From positions 99,678,051-99,742,050 of the forward strand of contig NC_079136.1 in the NCBI RefSeq assembly GCF_945859705.1: a stretch of 64,000 nucleotides of DNA, written 5' to 3'. Within the stretch, counting starts at the first letter, position 1, and each line of letters begins with the position of its first letter. Positions 10,776-23,997 of this stretch are shown here, piece after piece. Under the pieces are notes generated by a model, which searched no databases, had not been told where the DNA came from, and worked only from the letters and a program-made list of their open reading frames with translations. Source of the DNA: Episyrphus balteatus. Taxonomy: Eukaryota > Arthropoda > Insecta > Diptera > Syrphidae. The position numbers and the translations under genes were made by a program.

Positions 10776-12865
10776 GCTGATGCGATATTTATTATCCGTA
10801 TTCGATGCTTGTCATTATTTCATAACTACCTCCTACTTATAGTAATTATTCATCGTTTTAATGTTTCTGATTTTATGATAATTATGAAATTTGCAATCGG
10901 ATTAAATCAAATGTTTTTTTCTACTTAGGTACCTTTTAAAAAATGAAATACTTTTTAAAAAATTATATTGGAATTCGTAACTTAGTTTTGCAGATTTGTG
11001 GAAACACACAATTATCAAGTATCAATAATCAATATAGTTAAAAATATTACAGGGTTTTCCCTACTCACCGCCACAGACGAAAACCATGAAAACCTGAGTC
11101 TACTTTAAATCAAAAACCTTATGAGCTAATTTTTTCGTTTTTGCTACAAATGATTCTAAAAATTTTATCAAATCAAACATTAGTTAATATTTCAACTTGT
11201 TCCACAACTTTTAAAGTTCTACTTTAATACCATCAATAACGAATCACTCTTGTATATTGCATTGGTCCATATGAACTAGCTCAAAGAATCTGTATTAAGT
11301 GTAACTTTGGTCTTACGTCCCTTCCATCTTACTGCGTTCCTGAATAAATGAACTACAGCATGGTCATGGTTCGACCATGATTGTTTATTTATAAACAAAA
11401 TACTCCAATATAAACATTCTGAGGAAATATCACGTAGAGCGTAGGTAGCTATATATAAAACCATCGTTAAATGCGAATACCACTCTTGGAAGCACACCCA
11501 GGAGTGGCATTTTTGATGGAACATTTCATTTGCTTAAGCAAATGGAACTTAATGAAAGCCGCGATATTGCCTTTTCTCATATAGATGCAATTTCAGCTCA
11601 AATATGTGACCGGTGTGATAATAAGGCTGGTTAATAAGGACATCTTTGTTTTAACGTCTATATGAGTACCACATGTATTCATGGTAGGTATGCTGTTTCG
11701 CTGTGATGTAAATAAAAAAAAATCCTTGAATTAATACTGAAGTGAAAGACTTTTAATAGGACCTGTGGGTGACATTTTTATTATGTTGACTTTTACGAAT
11801 ATATTTCATATTTGTATTAACATAAATTACACAGAAATTAAACTCTCTGGATCAATTTTGACTGACTTATCTTTGTCTTTAATTGTATATTAAAAAAAAG
11901 TCTTTAAATTATATGTATGAGATGCGCAAGTAGTCAAGTAGTCACTTGAAATTATTCAACATTCCTACCTCAATACTTGTAATGATCATGTAATGAAATG
12001 CTATTCTTCAATTTACTTTTGATTTCTTAATATTGCATCATCATTTTCAAAAATATCGACAAGTAGGTATCTTCTTTTTAATCCACACGCGCTGTTTATC
12101 GTTTAAAAGGTAATAAATTGTAATCTCTGCATTACTGCAGCACGCCGATAATATCAAAAATGAAAATCTTTTAAAGCTACAGCTGGAAACATGTGCGAGT
12201 TCTTTTGTTATCATCATATTTGCACCTAGATTACCACTCATATTCGCATTTGCATTCAGCATTCTTAAATTCGTGATGCTTAATACATCTATTGTAAAAA
12301 ATTGTCATCTAGATTGCATTAGAAGAGCAAGTGTATTTGAAATTCAGTGGCGTATTTTTTGCAGTACCTAATAGTCATTTTTTCTGAGTCACACTTTACA
12401 CCTTTTAATGGCAAGGCAATTACAGTAATTTCAATTAGTATCGCTTCGCTGGCTTTTCATCACTTTAAACATTCCTGATGCAGGTTCTACGGTGCAAGTT
12501 GGCAGGCCTCAAACTAAATTGAAATTTCTACAACAAAAGACTTTGATTTATAAAAGTAAAATATCACTGCTCTGTCACTTGAACGGGTACTATATTACAC
12601 TCTTGCAATGTTCTGCAATTCCGCATATCTATTTCTGTAGTTCTTTAAGTAATTTAACCTCTTTCCTCTCACTTAAATTTATTTCTTTTATTCATTCAGC
12701 GGCAACTAGAAACTAGATTAACTTGATTGCAAAATTTTCACTGTCAACAGAATATACCTCTATTATATAGAGAACGGGGAGAGCTTATTTAAAATATAGA
12801 TTATACTAGAATCTTAATAATTTTTTTTAATAAAATGCATTATAAATTTACATAATACCTTCTTA
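10776..12865. other. AT-rich sequence without recognised gene
   Basis: Several 60-80-codon open frames (for example 11276-11524 minus, 12047-12262 minus, 12492-12716 plus) lack motifs, codon bias or splice context. Nothing else is seen. Confidence 0.4.
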
Positions 12866-13280
12866 GGGTGACCAGTAAAAGATCCTTACTTTTTATTTTG
12901 ATATTTTTTCTCATCTCAAAAAGATAAGCGCAAAAGATTATACCATTTGTTCATGATTCTCAGATGACACAAGAGTGAGGAATGAAATGTTTGTGCAGAA
13001 GTGTTGGGTATAAATTTTCTTAAGTCTGTGTGTTTCAAATTTAAAAATTAACAGTTAAAACTAAATTTTGAGGTCTGGATTTAAGATATTTTCGTTAAAT
13101 GAAAAGTCTTTTATTGACCACAAAATCTTTTCTACTGTCTCTTTTTTTTAAAGAAGATTTCATAAGAGGTTCTAAAAACATTTCGTATGCAAGGCTAATT
13201 TGAAATATATGAAACACTTTCAGCAACATTTTATTTGAAAGACGTTTTTTATTAACATATTTTTTTTTTAATGGTCACCC
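12866..13280. mobile_element. 415-bp MITE with GGGTGACCA termini and TA target
   Basis: Left terminus GGGTGACCAGTAAAAGA and right terminus TTTTAATGGTCACCC are inverse (one mismatch in the first 15), each flanked by TA (12864-12865 and 13281-13282). There is no coding capacity. The TA duplication points to a Tc1/mariner-type source. Confidence 0.75.
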
Positions 13281-14168
13281 TAATACTGATAAATCCAATC
13301 AAATCATTGTCAAAGTAACTTTAATCCCCAGTTTATATTAGTATGTAATAAGATAGTTTGACACACGTGTACATCTGTACATTTATGTCCAGTAAATATG
13401 TTAATATGTTATGTGATTAAAAAAAAAAAAAAAACACCTTAGTGAGATGTAATTTGCATGAAGTAATCGAAACACCTGCCACTTTAATCGGTCGTTTACC
13501 TTTGATAACCGTGGTTATTATTACTTATATCCAATTATTTTTATACTTGTTCGAAAATGCTTAGTAACGTTTATAAATTGATAATAAGAAAAAAGTTGAC
13601 AGTATTTACACTGTCGCGCAAACTGAGCAAATCTAACGTAAATATTTACAATTTTCGATTATGGTCCATGTAGGATTCACATATAGATACCAAAGAAGTA
13701 TATATTTTTTTCTTTGTTGTGATATCTATGAAAATGTCTATATTTAGCTATTTTTATTTTTGTGTTTTATTCATGTAAACAAAAATAACAAAATAACAAG
13801 GAGTTGACCCTTTAAATGGAATTAGGTTAAAAGTAAATAAATGTATGTTTTGCCTTGGCTTAATTATTTCATCAGCTTTATTTGTTATTTGGTACTCGTG
13901 AAATATTTAGTTTTTTTTTTATCGTTTACCAACTCTTTTTTATTTTTAGAATTTTTCGATAAAAGTCTTAATTCTAAAAAAAGCCTATCAGGGATTATAA
14001 ATATAAACAAGCTATTGTTACCGTTAAGAAACTCTGAAAGTATAATCGAAAATTTCTAAAAAATTACAAAGAAAGTAGTTCGAATTGAGATATAAAAATA
14101 AGCAATGCTGAAAAAGTTTCGAAAAACACAGAGAAGACAATGCAAATTTGTATGTATTTTTTTTTTAT
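13281..14168. other. AT-rich sequence without recognised gene
   Basis: Contains a 16-base A run (about 13420) and a 72-codon open frame at 13841-14059 with A/T-driven composition (F, L, K, N, S). No motif is recognised. Confidence 0.4.
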
Positions 14169-14436
14169 TTGGTTGATTGATTGATTGATATTAGGGGTGT
14201 AAGATGTACTGCGACCTATAAGATCTATTGTACCCCCCCTTTTAAGCTATATGAGTTAGTACTTCATTTTATAGCTCCTCCTCTAACCTAATTCCTTTCA
14301 TGAAATTGATTATTTGGGGTATTTTCAAAGAGTGTAATTTATCCTCTTCGACCTGGTAGCTACCCAAGTGTTTAAATCTTTGGTGTATTAGTGCATTGCA
14401 ACTACCCAGGATGTGATCTGGAGATGATAAGTCCAT
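14169..14436 (-). pseudogene. 3' end of a LINE with C-terminal coding fragment and tetranucleotide tail
   Basis: On the minus strand a frame opens at M-D-L-S-S-P-D-H-I-L-G (from 14436) and runs 55 codons to TAA at 14269-14271. It continues S-C-N-A-L-I-H-Q-R-F-K-H-L-G-S-Y and ends M-K-G-I-R-L-E-E-E-L. The wording (cysteine, H-x-R-x-K-H-L-G, final L-E-E-E-L) resembles the extreme C-terminus of I/R1/Jockey-group LINE polyproteins that carry RNase H. A 3' untranslated part with a run of C/G follows and ends in tandem TCAA units (plus-strand GATTGATTGATTGAT, about 14171-14189). It is 5'-truncated, and upstream sequence is unrelated AT-rich DNA. Confidence 0.65.
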
Positions 14437-17400
14437 GATTTAAAATTTTTCAGGAGAATAAAAAAAAGATTCTATTTTCTTTTGATGTGTGTAGCAAAAT
14501 TTATAAAAAATATATTCTGTAGAACTTTTGTCTAGGTACAGAATACCGTTTCGTTTTAAATTTTTGGAGCGATAGTTCAAAAGATAAAAAATAAAAACGC
14601 TTTTGGACTTATCATACTTTGAAAATAAACGAATGTGAAATAAGCTTTAAAATGGGTACACAATTTTGCTTTCATCCCCAGTCTATGACACAATTGTATT
14701 TGAGATTTAAATATAATGTCCGGAGTGCTTATTTAACTTAAAAGACGCTTTAAACTTAAGATTTATAGCCAGTAGCCTAATATAGCATTTACACATAAAG
14801 AAGTTGTTTATTTTCAAAAGATGATAGGTAAGTCCGGGACTTATCCTGTTTTTGATACTAAACAAATATTTCGCGTAGCTGTAAAATAGGATATAGATGG
14901 AGTAGATACTTCATATTTTGAAGACAGACGTGGTTATCCACGTCAACAATTTAGTCAAAAAAAAAGCAAATTTAAAAAAAAAGTGGATTTATCATGTTTT
15001 GAAAATAAATGATTCAATTGTACAGTAAATACGAAGAGCTATAGAATTTTCCGGTTAATGCATTCAATTTGGGAAAATGAAAAATACTTTAGATAATTCA
15101 ACTGAGTCGCTCATTGTTTAACTCATTCAGACTTGTGCTTAATTTCATTCTTTCTCAAACTGGAAATTGGAAAAAAGTTATGCGTTAAATTTTTTTCAAA
15201 ACTTAACCTTCATCATCATCAAAAAGTAATTAAGCTTCCTTATAATAAAAAAAAAATCGAAATAAAAAGTAATTTTTGTGAACTGTTTAGCTGTTTCCTT
15301 ATTTCAAAAGGATTACTTAATCCAAATACTATTATAAGCCTTTTAATAAAACCAAGCGCACGATGAACTTTCGGTGACATATTAATTGTTTTGTTAAACA
15401 TTGAAAAACAATTTAAAGAGTGATTTATGAAGATTGTAGTATTCACAAAGTAATTAAATGATAAATTAGTGTTTAAAGAAAATAATTAAATAAAATGTTT
15501 TATTTTGATTCAAACCAGATATTGAACATCAGTTTATGTGTCTGAAATATTTCATAGAAATTTTATCTTATAAGTTTTTTTTTCTTTTGCTCCTTATCAG
15601 ATTTGTGTTAACTTTAATAATTTCACATACCTATGATGTACTCGTATATAGCAAATAGGTACGTATTGCATCAATTAACATATTTTAATATAATTTGAAA
15701 ATTAATTGAACGTTCAGCGGCATTCAAAGACAGTTTTTTATAAAATTGTATAATCTAAATATTCATAAAACAAAGTTGCTCTGAGATTTAATTACTATTG
15801 CATCATATTTTAATTTCTAAAAGGGATATTTTAGATTCGGAAGAAAAATTTAACTCATGTCCCTTAGTACTTATTCTGTAAGTAAATACTATTCGTACAT
15901 TTTTATTTAATTACAAAAGTAAGTTTTAAAGCCAATATATAAATGTGAAATAGAACAGCCATGATAATAAAGGTGGAAAAGGTGCTCAAAGGACGAAATC
16001 CTTAAGAATAAAAATCTTTTTATTTTAATATCTCCAAAATCTCCAGAAATCCAAGAACTTTTTTTTACGGAACAAATTAATATCTACTAACTAAAAAATC
16101 ATAATTCTACTACCTCTACCACGGTTAATATATTCACTATTATTATGATTTTATGTAGATGGTTAAATTGAAATGCAAACACATTTTCCCTTTTTTGTTT
16201 TTTTGTTTGACCTTTTTTTTTGGGGGGATATTGGCTTTCCACCATTTTGTTTTTCGGAGATTTTGGCATTAGGGATTTTCCATTCGGGATAATCGGTTTT
16301 GGCCATTCATCACTAATCCGACAGCCATTTATCACAGTAATTTCGAGAACCCCATTAGGTGAGCTCATGAAGTGGTAAAATGAAAAGTCTCTGTGAAAAC
16401 TGACGATAATATTGTATCACTTAACAGTTTCACAGATCGGGAATTAACCTCCAGTATATGCGACAGAATTCTGAATGTTATTTTTTCCTCGTTTAAAAAA
16501 AAAGCAGACAAGTAGAAATGAAAAATTAAATATTTGCTGCCAGTATAATATGCTTAGCTTATAGTAAATTCTTATCTTAATTAGCTGACAGAATATTAAT
16601 TTCAACACGTGGAGTCAGGCTGATTAAAGATCAATTTAATAGTAATTGATTCACTTATATGTTTTAGCAATGTCACGCAAACAGCAAATGATCGATCTGT
16701 GTATCTGTGTTCATACATAACTTGTCAGTTATGAGAAATTAATCTGTCAAAGTACACCAACATAGGGTGTTTTTCATCATAATATGACTTTAAAAAAAAA
16801 TTGAACGTGATTAAATTATGGATTGAAAAAAAATTATAATTTCCTGTTAGGATGAAAATGAAAGCAGCTAAAGAAGTATAACTTAAAAATGAATACTGAG
16901 GGAAAACAGTTTAAATTCAATGAGAACCACTTTGATACAACTATTTTTTGGAATAATTTTAAGTCAAAGAAGAAAATTTTAAATCAAAGTAGTATAGTTC
17001 TTTTAAGTGGTTTCATAATATCTTTACTTTCGGGTATAGGAACTAAGAGGGTAAGTCAAAAGGATGTATTTTAGGATTGTTTTTGAACTCCAGTCAAATT
17101 TTTATATCTAGTATTTGGTGCTATTGTTATAGCTCTAGCTTAACTCCTTCCATTAGAAATAATTTGGTTAAAAAAGATTTGTTGTAAGGAAAGTTGTTAT
17201 CCCTTTAGTTTGAATATGGGTATTTTTCTATTGTTTTTATCCAATTTCCAAACTCCAATAATTTGCTGTCAACATTTATGGACAACCCCCTGTAGATAAT
17301 AACTCTAATTTACACCGAGCCGAGTTTGTTTATTTTAAATTCAATACATACTACATCACCGCTAAAATTAATCGTGTCATTTTCAACCCATTAAAGCTTG

Positions 17401-17936
17401 TATTTTCAACTGTCATGAAATTATTTAAAGGATAATCAACTAGATATAGACCTTGTCTATTGATTTTTTGTATGAAAATTGTAATAGTCATATTTTTGGC
17501 ATAGTCATAATTGGCGGGTACCGTTATTTTTGCTCCCAAAAATATGAGAATTTGAAAAAAGCTTGAGTCAAAGTTTGAATTGAACTGACTTTAAGTGTAC
17601 CCTTGTTTTTTTATACCTATTATTTTGTATTTTTAAGGTGCATACATATGTTTGTTTCGAAGATAGTCGAATCAGTGGGCATTAGGAATTGGTTACGAAT
17701 ATCTTCGAAACGGTCAAAGCAATCGAACGTTCGAAATCCTCAAACAAATTTTTTGATAATTTGATAATAATGACTTCTCAGTGAATTATAGAAAACTTTG
17801 AAAAAGTAAAAAATTGTCTTATAAAGTTTCTTAACTTTGACCTCGGATATCTTTCAAAGGGTTAGATTAATGAAAAAGACCTTTTTTTGGGGCACTCTGT
17901 TTCGAACTATAATATGTCTTGCCCGTTTGTTAACTA
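14437..17936. other. AT-rich sequence without recognised gene
   Basis: Short open frames at 15133-15366, 15240-15446 (opposite strands of the same place) and 16099-16368 (minus) show no domain. The last is lysine/proline-rich with a poly-T-driven hydrophobic end and no splice context. No repeat with paired ends was identified. Confidence 0.4.
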
Positions 17937-18336
17937 CACTGAGCCAAAAAACAACGTAAAATCAATCTAAACCACTTTGAATCAATGGAAAATCACTACA
18001 TTTTTAGCCTAAAGTGGAAAATGATTGAATCAAAGTAGCACACTTTAAATCAAGGTTGTTCACACATTAAATCAAAGTTGTTCACACATTAAATCAAAGT
18101 TGTTCACACATTAAAAAAATAAAAAAAGTAAAACTGGCATCCGCTGGGGATCGAACCTGCTATACCTGGGTTGACAAGTTTGTGCTTTACCACTGTGCCA
18201 TCTCACTTATAAAAATTGATGTGACAAACTGTAACTTAAGCATAGGACTACTCTTTAGAAAATTAATGAATATATTTTTCACCATTGATTCAATGTAGAA
18301 CGGATTAAAAATTACTATGCGTTTTTTCTCTGGGTG
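17937..18336. mobile_element. tRNA-core MITE, copy T1 (400 bp, intact, no insert)
   Basis: Termini CACTGAGCCAAAAAAC and its near inverse GTTTTTTCTCTGGGTG are each flanked by TA. Three head-to-tail copies of TAAATCAAAGTTGTTCACACA (about 18045-18112, last bases omitted here) precede an A-rich stretch and then a tRNA-like region on the minus strand (18137-18208). The element shows the state before insertion of X: at the place where the related copy at 56118-58422 carries X, T1 simply has A-rich sequence. Confidence 0.8.
18137..18208 (-). other. tRNA-like region with A- and B-box-like motifs
   Basis: On the minus strand TGGCACAGTGGTAAAGCAC (A-box side) is followed, about 30 bases on, by AGGTTCGATCCCCAGCGG (B box GGTTCGATCC intact). 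No acceptor stem closes it, so it is a tRNA-derived (SINE-like) promoter region and not a functional tRNA gene. It is embedded in T1. Confidence 0.7.
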
Positions 18337-18338
18337 TA

Positions 18339-21054
18339 CAATTTTTCAATTTGTTATAAAATTAAGAATAAAAAACGATTTTTTTAAACTTTGGACATGA
18401 TCAGTTAAAAACAACTGGCTGGGAATCTCTTTTAATTTTTTTTTTTTTTCGGTAAAAAAATCGTTTATGGCAAATTTTATCAGCAAAATACCTTATTTTT
18501 AAAGTCCCTCCATTAATATTTTGACAGTTGAACTGCCGCACATGCTAGCTGAAAATGGAGTATTCGCCATTTGCTTCATCGAAGCAATTGGGTTACATTT
18601 TAAGATTTTCGAAATACAATGGTTCTATGACACTAATTAAAAGTTATGTTCGTAAACCATACCTATTTAGAATCCAAAAATAGTATCCTAATGGTTGTTA
18701 TGTTTTGGTGAAATAGTATTAAATCTCAGAAAGTTATAAAAACTGACTTTTTTTTTTTAAATAAAGATACGTCAATTGTGGTTAGCACGGCAGTGTAGGT
18801 AGTTAAAGTTCAAAGTTATAAATTAAAAATATTAATTCTTATGGTCGTAGGTATAGTTAAAATGTTGGTTTTATTAGATCGACAGTAAAAATCATCGTAA
18901 AAAAATATATATAATTTAAAAGTCTGAATATTTCAATACGTGTTATACCAAAGCAACGAAACGTGTGTATACTCTTTATGGGTACAAGGTATATTAAAAC
19001 TGTCATATTTGACTTTCAGATGAAATATAATTATTCCATTATCTTAAAATGGGGTTTGATATAATGCACTAAAAAAGATACAATATTTTTTGCTTTTATC
19101 ACAAAGTGCATAATTTATTTTACCAACAATAAGCCAAATTAATTAGAGATAATATAAATCCTATAGAGATTGTCTGATTAAATAGAAATAAGATCAAATT
19201 GATAGAATAATTCAATTTTCTTCAAATATCTACACATAAATCACATCAATTGAAAGTAAGTTCAAAATGCTAAATATTTATTTGATTTCGAATAAATTAA
19301 GTTCCTTGACCGACCTTCACTGTTCTGCATCAAATTTCAAGCGTCTATCCTTCAAACCATATAACTTCAATGAACTGATGCAAGGCGTTACGCCATCCAT
19401 TGTGAATATTTCTTAAAATAAACAAAAACTTTTTACTTTCAGCTATCAATGCCATCATCATCATCATCATCATCATGATCTGACGATCTACATCACAAAC
19501 ATATGGAAATAGCGTCATCAAAGATCGAATCATAGAGTAATGAACTTTCAAATCCTCCATAGCTCGGTCATTGTTGAACCATTACGAACATTCAAATAAA
19601 TTCGCCCGACTCCGCAGAATTCCGGACGTCTTACATTTCGTTCAAATAATTTGATCGTTTCTTTTGGAATTTCGAACGTTTGTTGGCGGTGGGCTGTTAT
19701 TCAATTGAAAACTTACCTCTCGATAGGTGTATATTTTGGAGTCAATTTACCTTGTTCGTCTGGTAAAAAAAAAAAAATACAAAATACAAAATAATAAATT
19801 AGAATGAATGAATCGTTAAGTGCAGTGCCATTGACTGCGACTGACATTAACAGCATAGCGCTAACGTCATTGTGATGTGACCTTAGCGTTAGGGCGGAGA
19901 GTGTAATGGGGTTTACTTTACATTATTTTATCTGTTTGTTATACAATTTAAAACGAGACAATCCGCGATTACACTCCAACAACTGTCAATATTAATTTTC
20001 AATGTAATTGAATATTATTACAGTGTCAAGTGTGTTGGTTTACATTGCAATACCGTTGTGTCAATTTTACGCCGATGCGCCGCTCGGTAGCAGCGTTGGT
20101 GTTTAATGTCAGTCAAAGTCAGTCAGTAAACTTTGGTCATTGAACTGAATATGATATTATTTTGATACAGTTTCAGGTTTCCAGCGGTATTATAACAATA
20201 AAATATTTACGGATGAATGAAAAATGTTTTAAATACATAAATTATTTCATTTAGGTGATCACCTTATTACTTTTAATACTTATAAACAAAAAAAACTAAT
20301 AAAAACGGATGATAATGATTTACCTGACATGTATATTATTATATTTTTGTTGTTGTTATAACCTTATAAGTTTGTCATAAATTATGAAGTGAAAATATAA
20401 CAAACAAATTTATAAACAAAAATCCACGTGTGGGTCGCACGAACTTGCTCTTTTGGTTCAAGGCTAAAATATCTGTACCAACGAGTGTATTGAATTTTTA
20501 GTTTTTTTTTAATGCAATTAGTGATCATATTATATAAAAAAACTAAGCTTAATAAATACCTACGTTAATTCTACACAAATGTACTGGATATAATGTAGGG
20601 AAGGACTATATAACTTCCGCTTAGATGTTCAAAAGCTATTTACGAACACCTTTCCTAGCAAAAATGACTATAGTAAAACATGTGTGGCTTCATGGACCAA
20701 ATGAAACTCATCGAACCCCAAAGTCTATAGCGAGCCCAAGCAGCGTGGTTGCACGGGGGCAGAAAGCCTTTCTATGTAGGTATATGCATTATTCTCCTGA
20801 AGACCAGTTTAACCTTCATCGTTTTTTTTACAACTCAGCTAAAATTGTGGATTTATATCCCATGGTCTCTGTGAAAAATATGCATCTTATTCAATTTGAG
20901 TGGGACACAGAACACAAGACTATAGTGAAATTGTAGACTTATGTCCCACCGATTTGGGACACAAGACCACTGTGGACCTATTCCGTGTGGACCTAAGTTC
21001 CTCCTCCACTTGCATCGATGTATTCAAGAGAGTATATTTGGGTTGGTTTTTCTC
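18339..21054. other. AT-rich sequence, with a GC-richer patch
   Basis: Mostly featureless. The patch 19830-20120 is clearly less A/T-rich and contains GCGCTAACGTCATTGTGATG and a TCAGTCAAAGTCAGTCAGTA cluster that could be initiator-like, but no TATA box or start codon with a supported frame follows. A run of TCA units (19448-19473) is a microsatellite. The 103-codon frame at 20625-20936 is unrecognised and ends beside a GTGGGACA / TGTCCCAC inverse pair. Confidence 0.35.
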
Positions 21055-22780
21055 TGATTTTTTGACGTGATAACGTCTTATAAATCGATGAACCATGGCA
21101 GGCACCACAAAAAAGTGACGCCATTTTCTAACGTTACACTCTCGCACTTTCGCAGTGCGGCAAAAAATTTCAATTCAAAATTAAAAATATTCAATTCAAA
21201 AATAAAAATTAGAGATACAAAAATCTTCTATAGCTTATTTGAAAGATAATAACTTGAAGCTTAATCCAAATGAAAGATTTTTAAAAATTCTGTCATTTAA
21301 TAGTGTAAACAGGGGTAAAACGGAAACATGAAATTTGGGCTAAAATCTAAACGCGAAGTCGTAGAAAATTGATTTTTTTTGCTATATAGATAGATGAGAT
21401 TAATTTTAGAATAACTGCATTTAAGAAAAAATTCTAAAAAATTTTGAAACTAAGCTATAACGTTTTGTTTGAACGTTGTACACGTGTTGGTGCTATGACA
21501 AAATGATGATTTTGGGTAAAGGAAATTTTTTTTGACAATTCTAAAGATGCCAGGTAAAAGATGAGAGAAAAAAAAGTTAGGAGTCTGATACGGATCCAAC
21601 ACTCTGCGTTTCGAAATATGAATTTTTGAAAAACACCTTATTGGACATGTTTAACCATTTTTGCCCTTATGCATACATGTGCAAAAACTTGGAATAGTTT
21701 AGTGAGTTTTGACTGAATAACAGAAGAAACAAGTTTTTAAAAAAACACGTTTTTTAACCGTTTTTAACCGATTTTCATCGTTTTTTATTTTTATCTTTTT
21801 TCTTTAATAGATACAGGAATAAAGTATATGGAGTAATGATAGACCATGACTACGACTATATGTGTGCGAAGTTTCAATCATTTTCGTAACCACAACTTTG
21901 AGATAACGGTAAAATAAAATTTTAGAATTCAACAGGTTATAACTTTTGACCAAGAGCAGATTTATTAAACTTTTATGAGTATCTTGATACAATTACCTTT
22001 CATTTGGTATATCACACATAACGGTTGACTAACTAGAAACTTGCGAAAAACCTCAAAACACCAGTGGAGATCTGTTGCCCCATGAACAGTCACCAGTGTA
22101 GGAAGTACCGTAATCTCAGTCTGGAAATTCGATATGGTTGACTTTAAAAAAATTCTAAACTTTTCTTGTAGGCATCACAAAAATGAGATTGAACCGTCAT
22201 GTGAAAAGTGAAATAATAAGCTTTCACATGATATAAAATTTAATATAGGTTGTCATTGAAAAAAATTAATTCTATATCATGAGAACATAAAAATAAATTT
22301 TTTTTATGCTTTTTTTGATGAAAATACATGGAGTTCAAAAAATTCTAGCTCTTTTTGTAGATGGCTCATAGACCTGATATATATATATATATTTTGAGCT
22401 AAGACAATAAGCTTTCAGATAGTATAAAATTTTTAATAGTTTGTCATTGAAAAAAATTGATTCAATAGCGTGCGAAGATAAAATTATAGGTTTTCTTTGC
22501 TTTTTTTGATGAAAATGATTGTTTTCAATAAATTAATTTTATACTTTTTGCGCATTGTAAAAATTTAAAAATGGTTTTATTCTTAAGAAGAAATACTTGG
22601 CTTTTAAATTTTGTCAGCTTTTAAAGTAAAAAAATTAATATAATGAGAAAATAAAAAAGGTATTTTTTTTTAGCTTTTTCTTGTAAATTATGATTGTTTG
22701 AAATAAGTAAACGCTTCAATTGACTCATTTTAAACAAAAGCACACAACCTGTTTTCTTACGACGTTATCACGTAAAATCA
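21055..22780. mobile_element. 1.7-kb repeat element with ACGTGATAACGTC inverted ends
   Basis: Left end GATTTTTTGACGTGATAACG followed by TC, and right end GACGTTATCACGTAAAATC, are inverse of each other. The interior shares a long stretch (about 21795-22420) with a second locus at about 41020-41630. Internal landmarks are GAGATAACGGT, CCTTTCATTTG, TATATCACACATAACGGT, AGGAAGTACCGTAATCTCAG and CAATAAGCTTTCAG. The interior also contains repeated ATTGAAAAAAATT phrases. No transposase frame is visible and the target duplication is unclear, so superfamily is not assigned. Confidence 0.6.
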
Positions 22781-23478
22781 TCGTCCGTAAACCGGCTTTA
22801 CAGACAACCTCTTTTTTTAGCACATTGAGACTTTCTAAATTACACCAGGCTTAAGTACTTGCAGTGACAACACCTTGTAAAAATGAAGGCAATACCTCAA
22901 ACCGACATCACTTTTCTCATTAATACCCAGCAACAAAAGAGATCTCTGCAATGGCAATCAAATTGAAGCTTTTGTCTTTCGGTTGCTAATAGCCAAGAGT
23001 TTTTGTTACGCAGCACAACAAAGGATTCTGTTCGGTTCCTAAACACAGCGGAGTTCCAGGAAAGCTGGCTAGAACTCACACATTACCTAATTGGAGGGCT
23101 AAAATATGAAGTGAACCAAGTCACAAAATTGAACAAATGACAATTTGAAACGAAACACTTTTTGACCAAACTAATGATAAATCTTAATAGAATTAAACCT
23201 GGTGCAAGTTTTGGTACTAGATTTAAATTTTTTTTATTTATTTTTACTTGGTCCGTTACAGCTGTGAGACCTCCAAATGATCTTAAAATCAAAATCTGAC
23301 CTATAGCGGTAGGTAGATATCTTAGAATGTAATATTTAAAAGGTTATTGGAAATGTACCTAATCCTCACCAGGGATGGAATTCATTTGATACCTTATTTA
23401 CTGAAAAATATGAAAACTGAGTTAGTCAGTAAATAAGTTAAAAATATCGATGAAGATATTTTTACAGTACACAGTGTA
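22781..23478. other. AT-rich sequence without recognised gene
   Basis: Open frames at 22897-23079 and 23083-23292 (minus) have no recognisable domain. Nothing else is seen. Confidence 0.4.
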
Positions 23479-23591
23479 CACTGAGGGAAAAATCAACGAA
23501 AACAACTTTGTTTCAAGGGCGATAAATTGCAACAAAAGCTAAAGTCTGAAAAAAAATTAATTTTAATTTTAATATATTTTATGTTAGTTTT
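23479..23591 (+). mobile_element. left end of a tRNA-core MITE next to X copy 1
   Basis: A TA followed by CACTGAGGGAAAAATCAACG marks a terminus of the same family as 17937 and 56118. The following 110 bp contain AAAGCTAAAGTCTGA and ATATTTTATGTTAGTTTTT, which match 58285-58375 in direct orientation. The opposite end was not found beyond X copy 1, so the MITE is truncated or rearranged. Confidence 0.6.
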
Positions 23592-23787
23592 TGAAGTTAT
23601 ACTTCTTATGGGAGGGTGGGTATGAAAATTTACTTTTTGACAAGAATGTCAAAGGGATTATGACGCGATCACCCTGGGTAGCAGGGCTGTCGTTTCACCT
23701 TTAGAGTACGCAGTACTTTAGTATTTAAAAATGCAGTACGCCACAGTACGGCAAACATAAAACACACAACACGTAGCAAGTTACATG

Positions 23788-23972
23788 TTTCATGTGGCAA
23801 GTTGCATGTGGCAAGTTGTATGTGGCAAGTTGCATGTGGCAAGTTGTATGTGGCAAGTTGCATGTGGCAAGTTGCATGTGTCAAGTTGTATGTGGCAAGT
23901 TGCGTGTGGCAAGTTGCATGTGGCAAATTGCGTGTGCAAGTTGCATGTGGCAAGTTACATGTGGCAAGTTGC
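23788..23972 (+). repeat. 14-bp satellite in X copy 1
   Basis: About 13 head-to-tail units of CATGTGGCAAGTTG with few variants (TATGTGG, CGTGTGG, one 11-bp unit). The array is open in all forward frames only because its unit lacks stops. Confidence 0.9.
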
Positions 23973-23997
23973 CAGGGTTGCAAAAAGCTAACATTTC

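Noticed and set aside
18137..18208. Functional tRNA gene (also 26508, 31544, 55952, 58185)
   Set aside because: A- and B-box-like words exist, but no acceptor stem or anticodon stem closes; all sit inside transposons.
23788..23972. CRISPR-like array of short repeats
   Set aside because: Units are adjacent with no spacers, and the sequence is eukaryotic.
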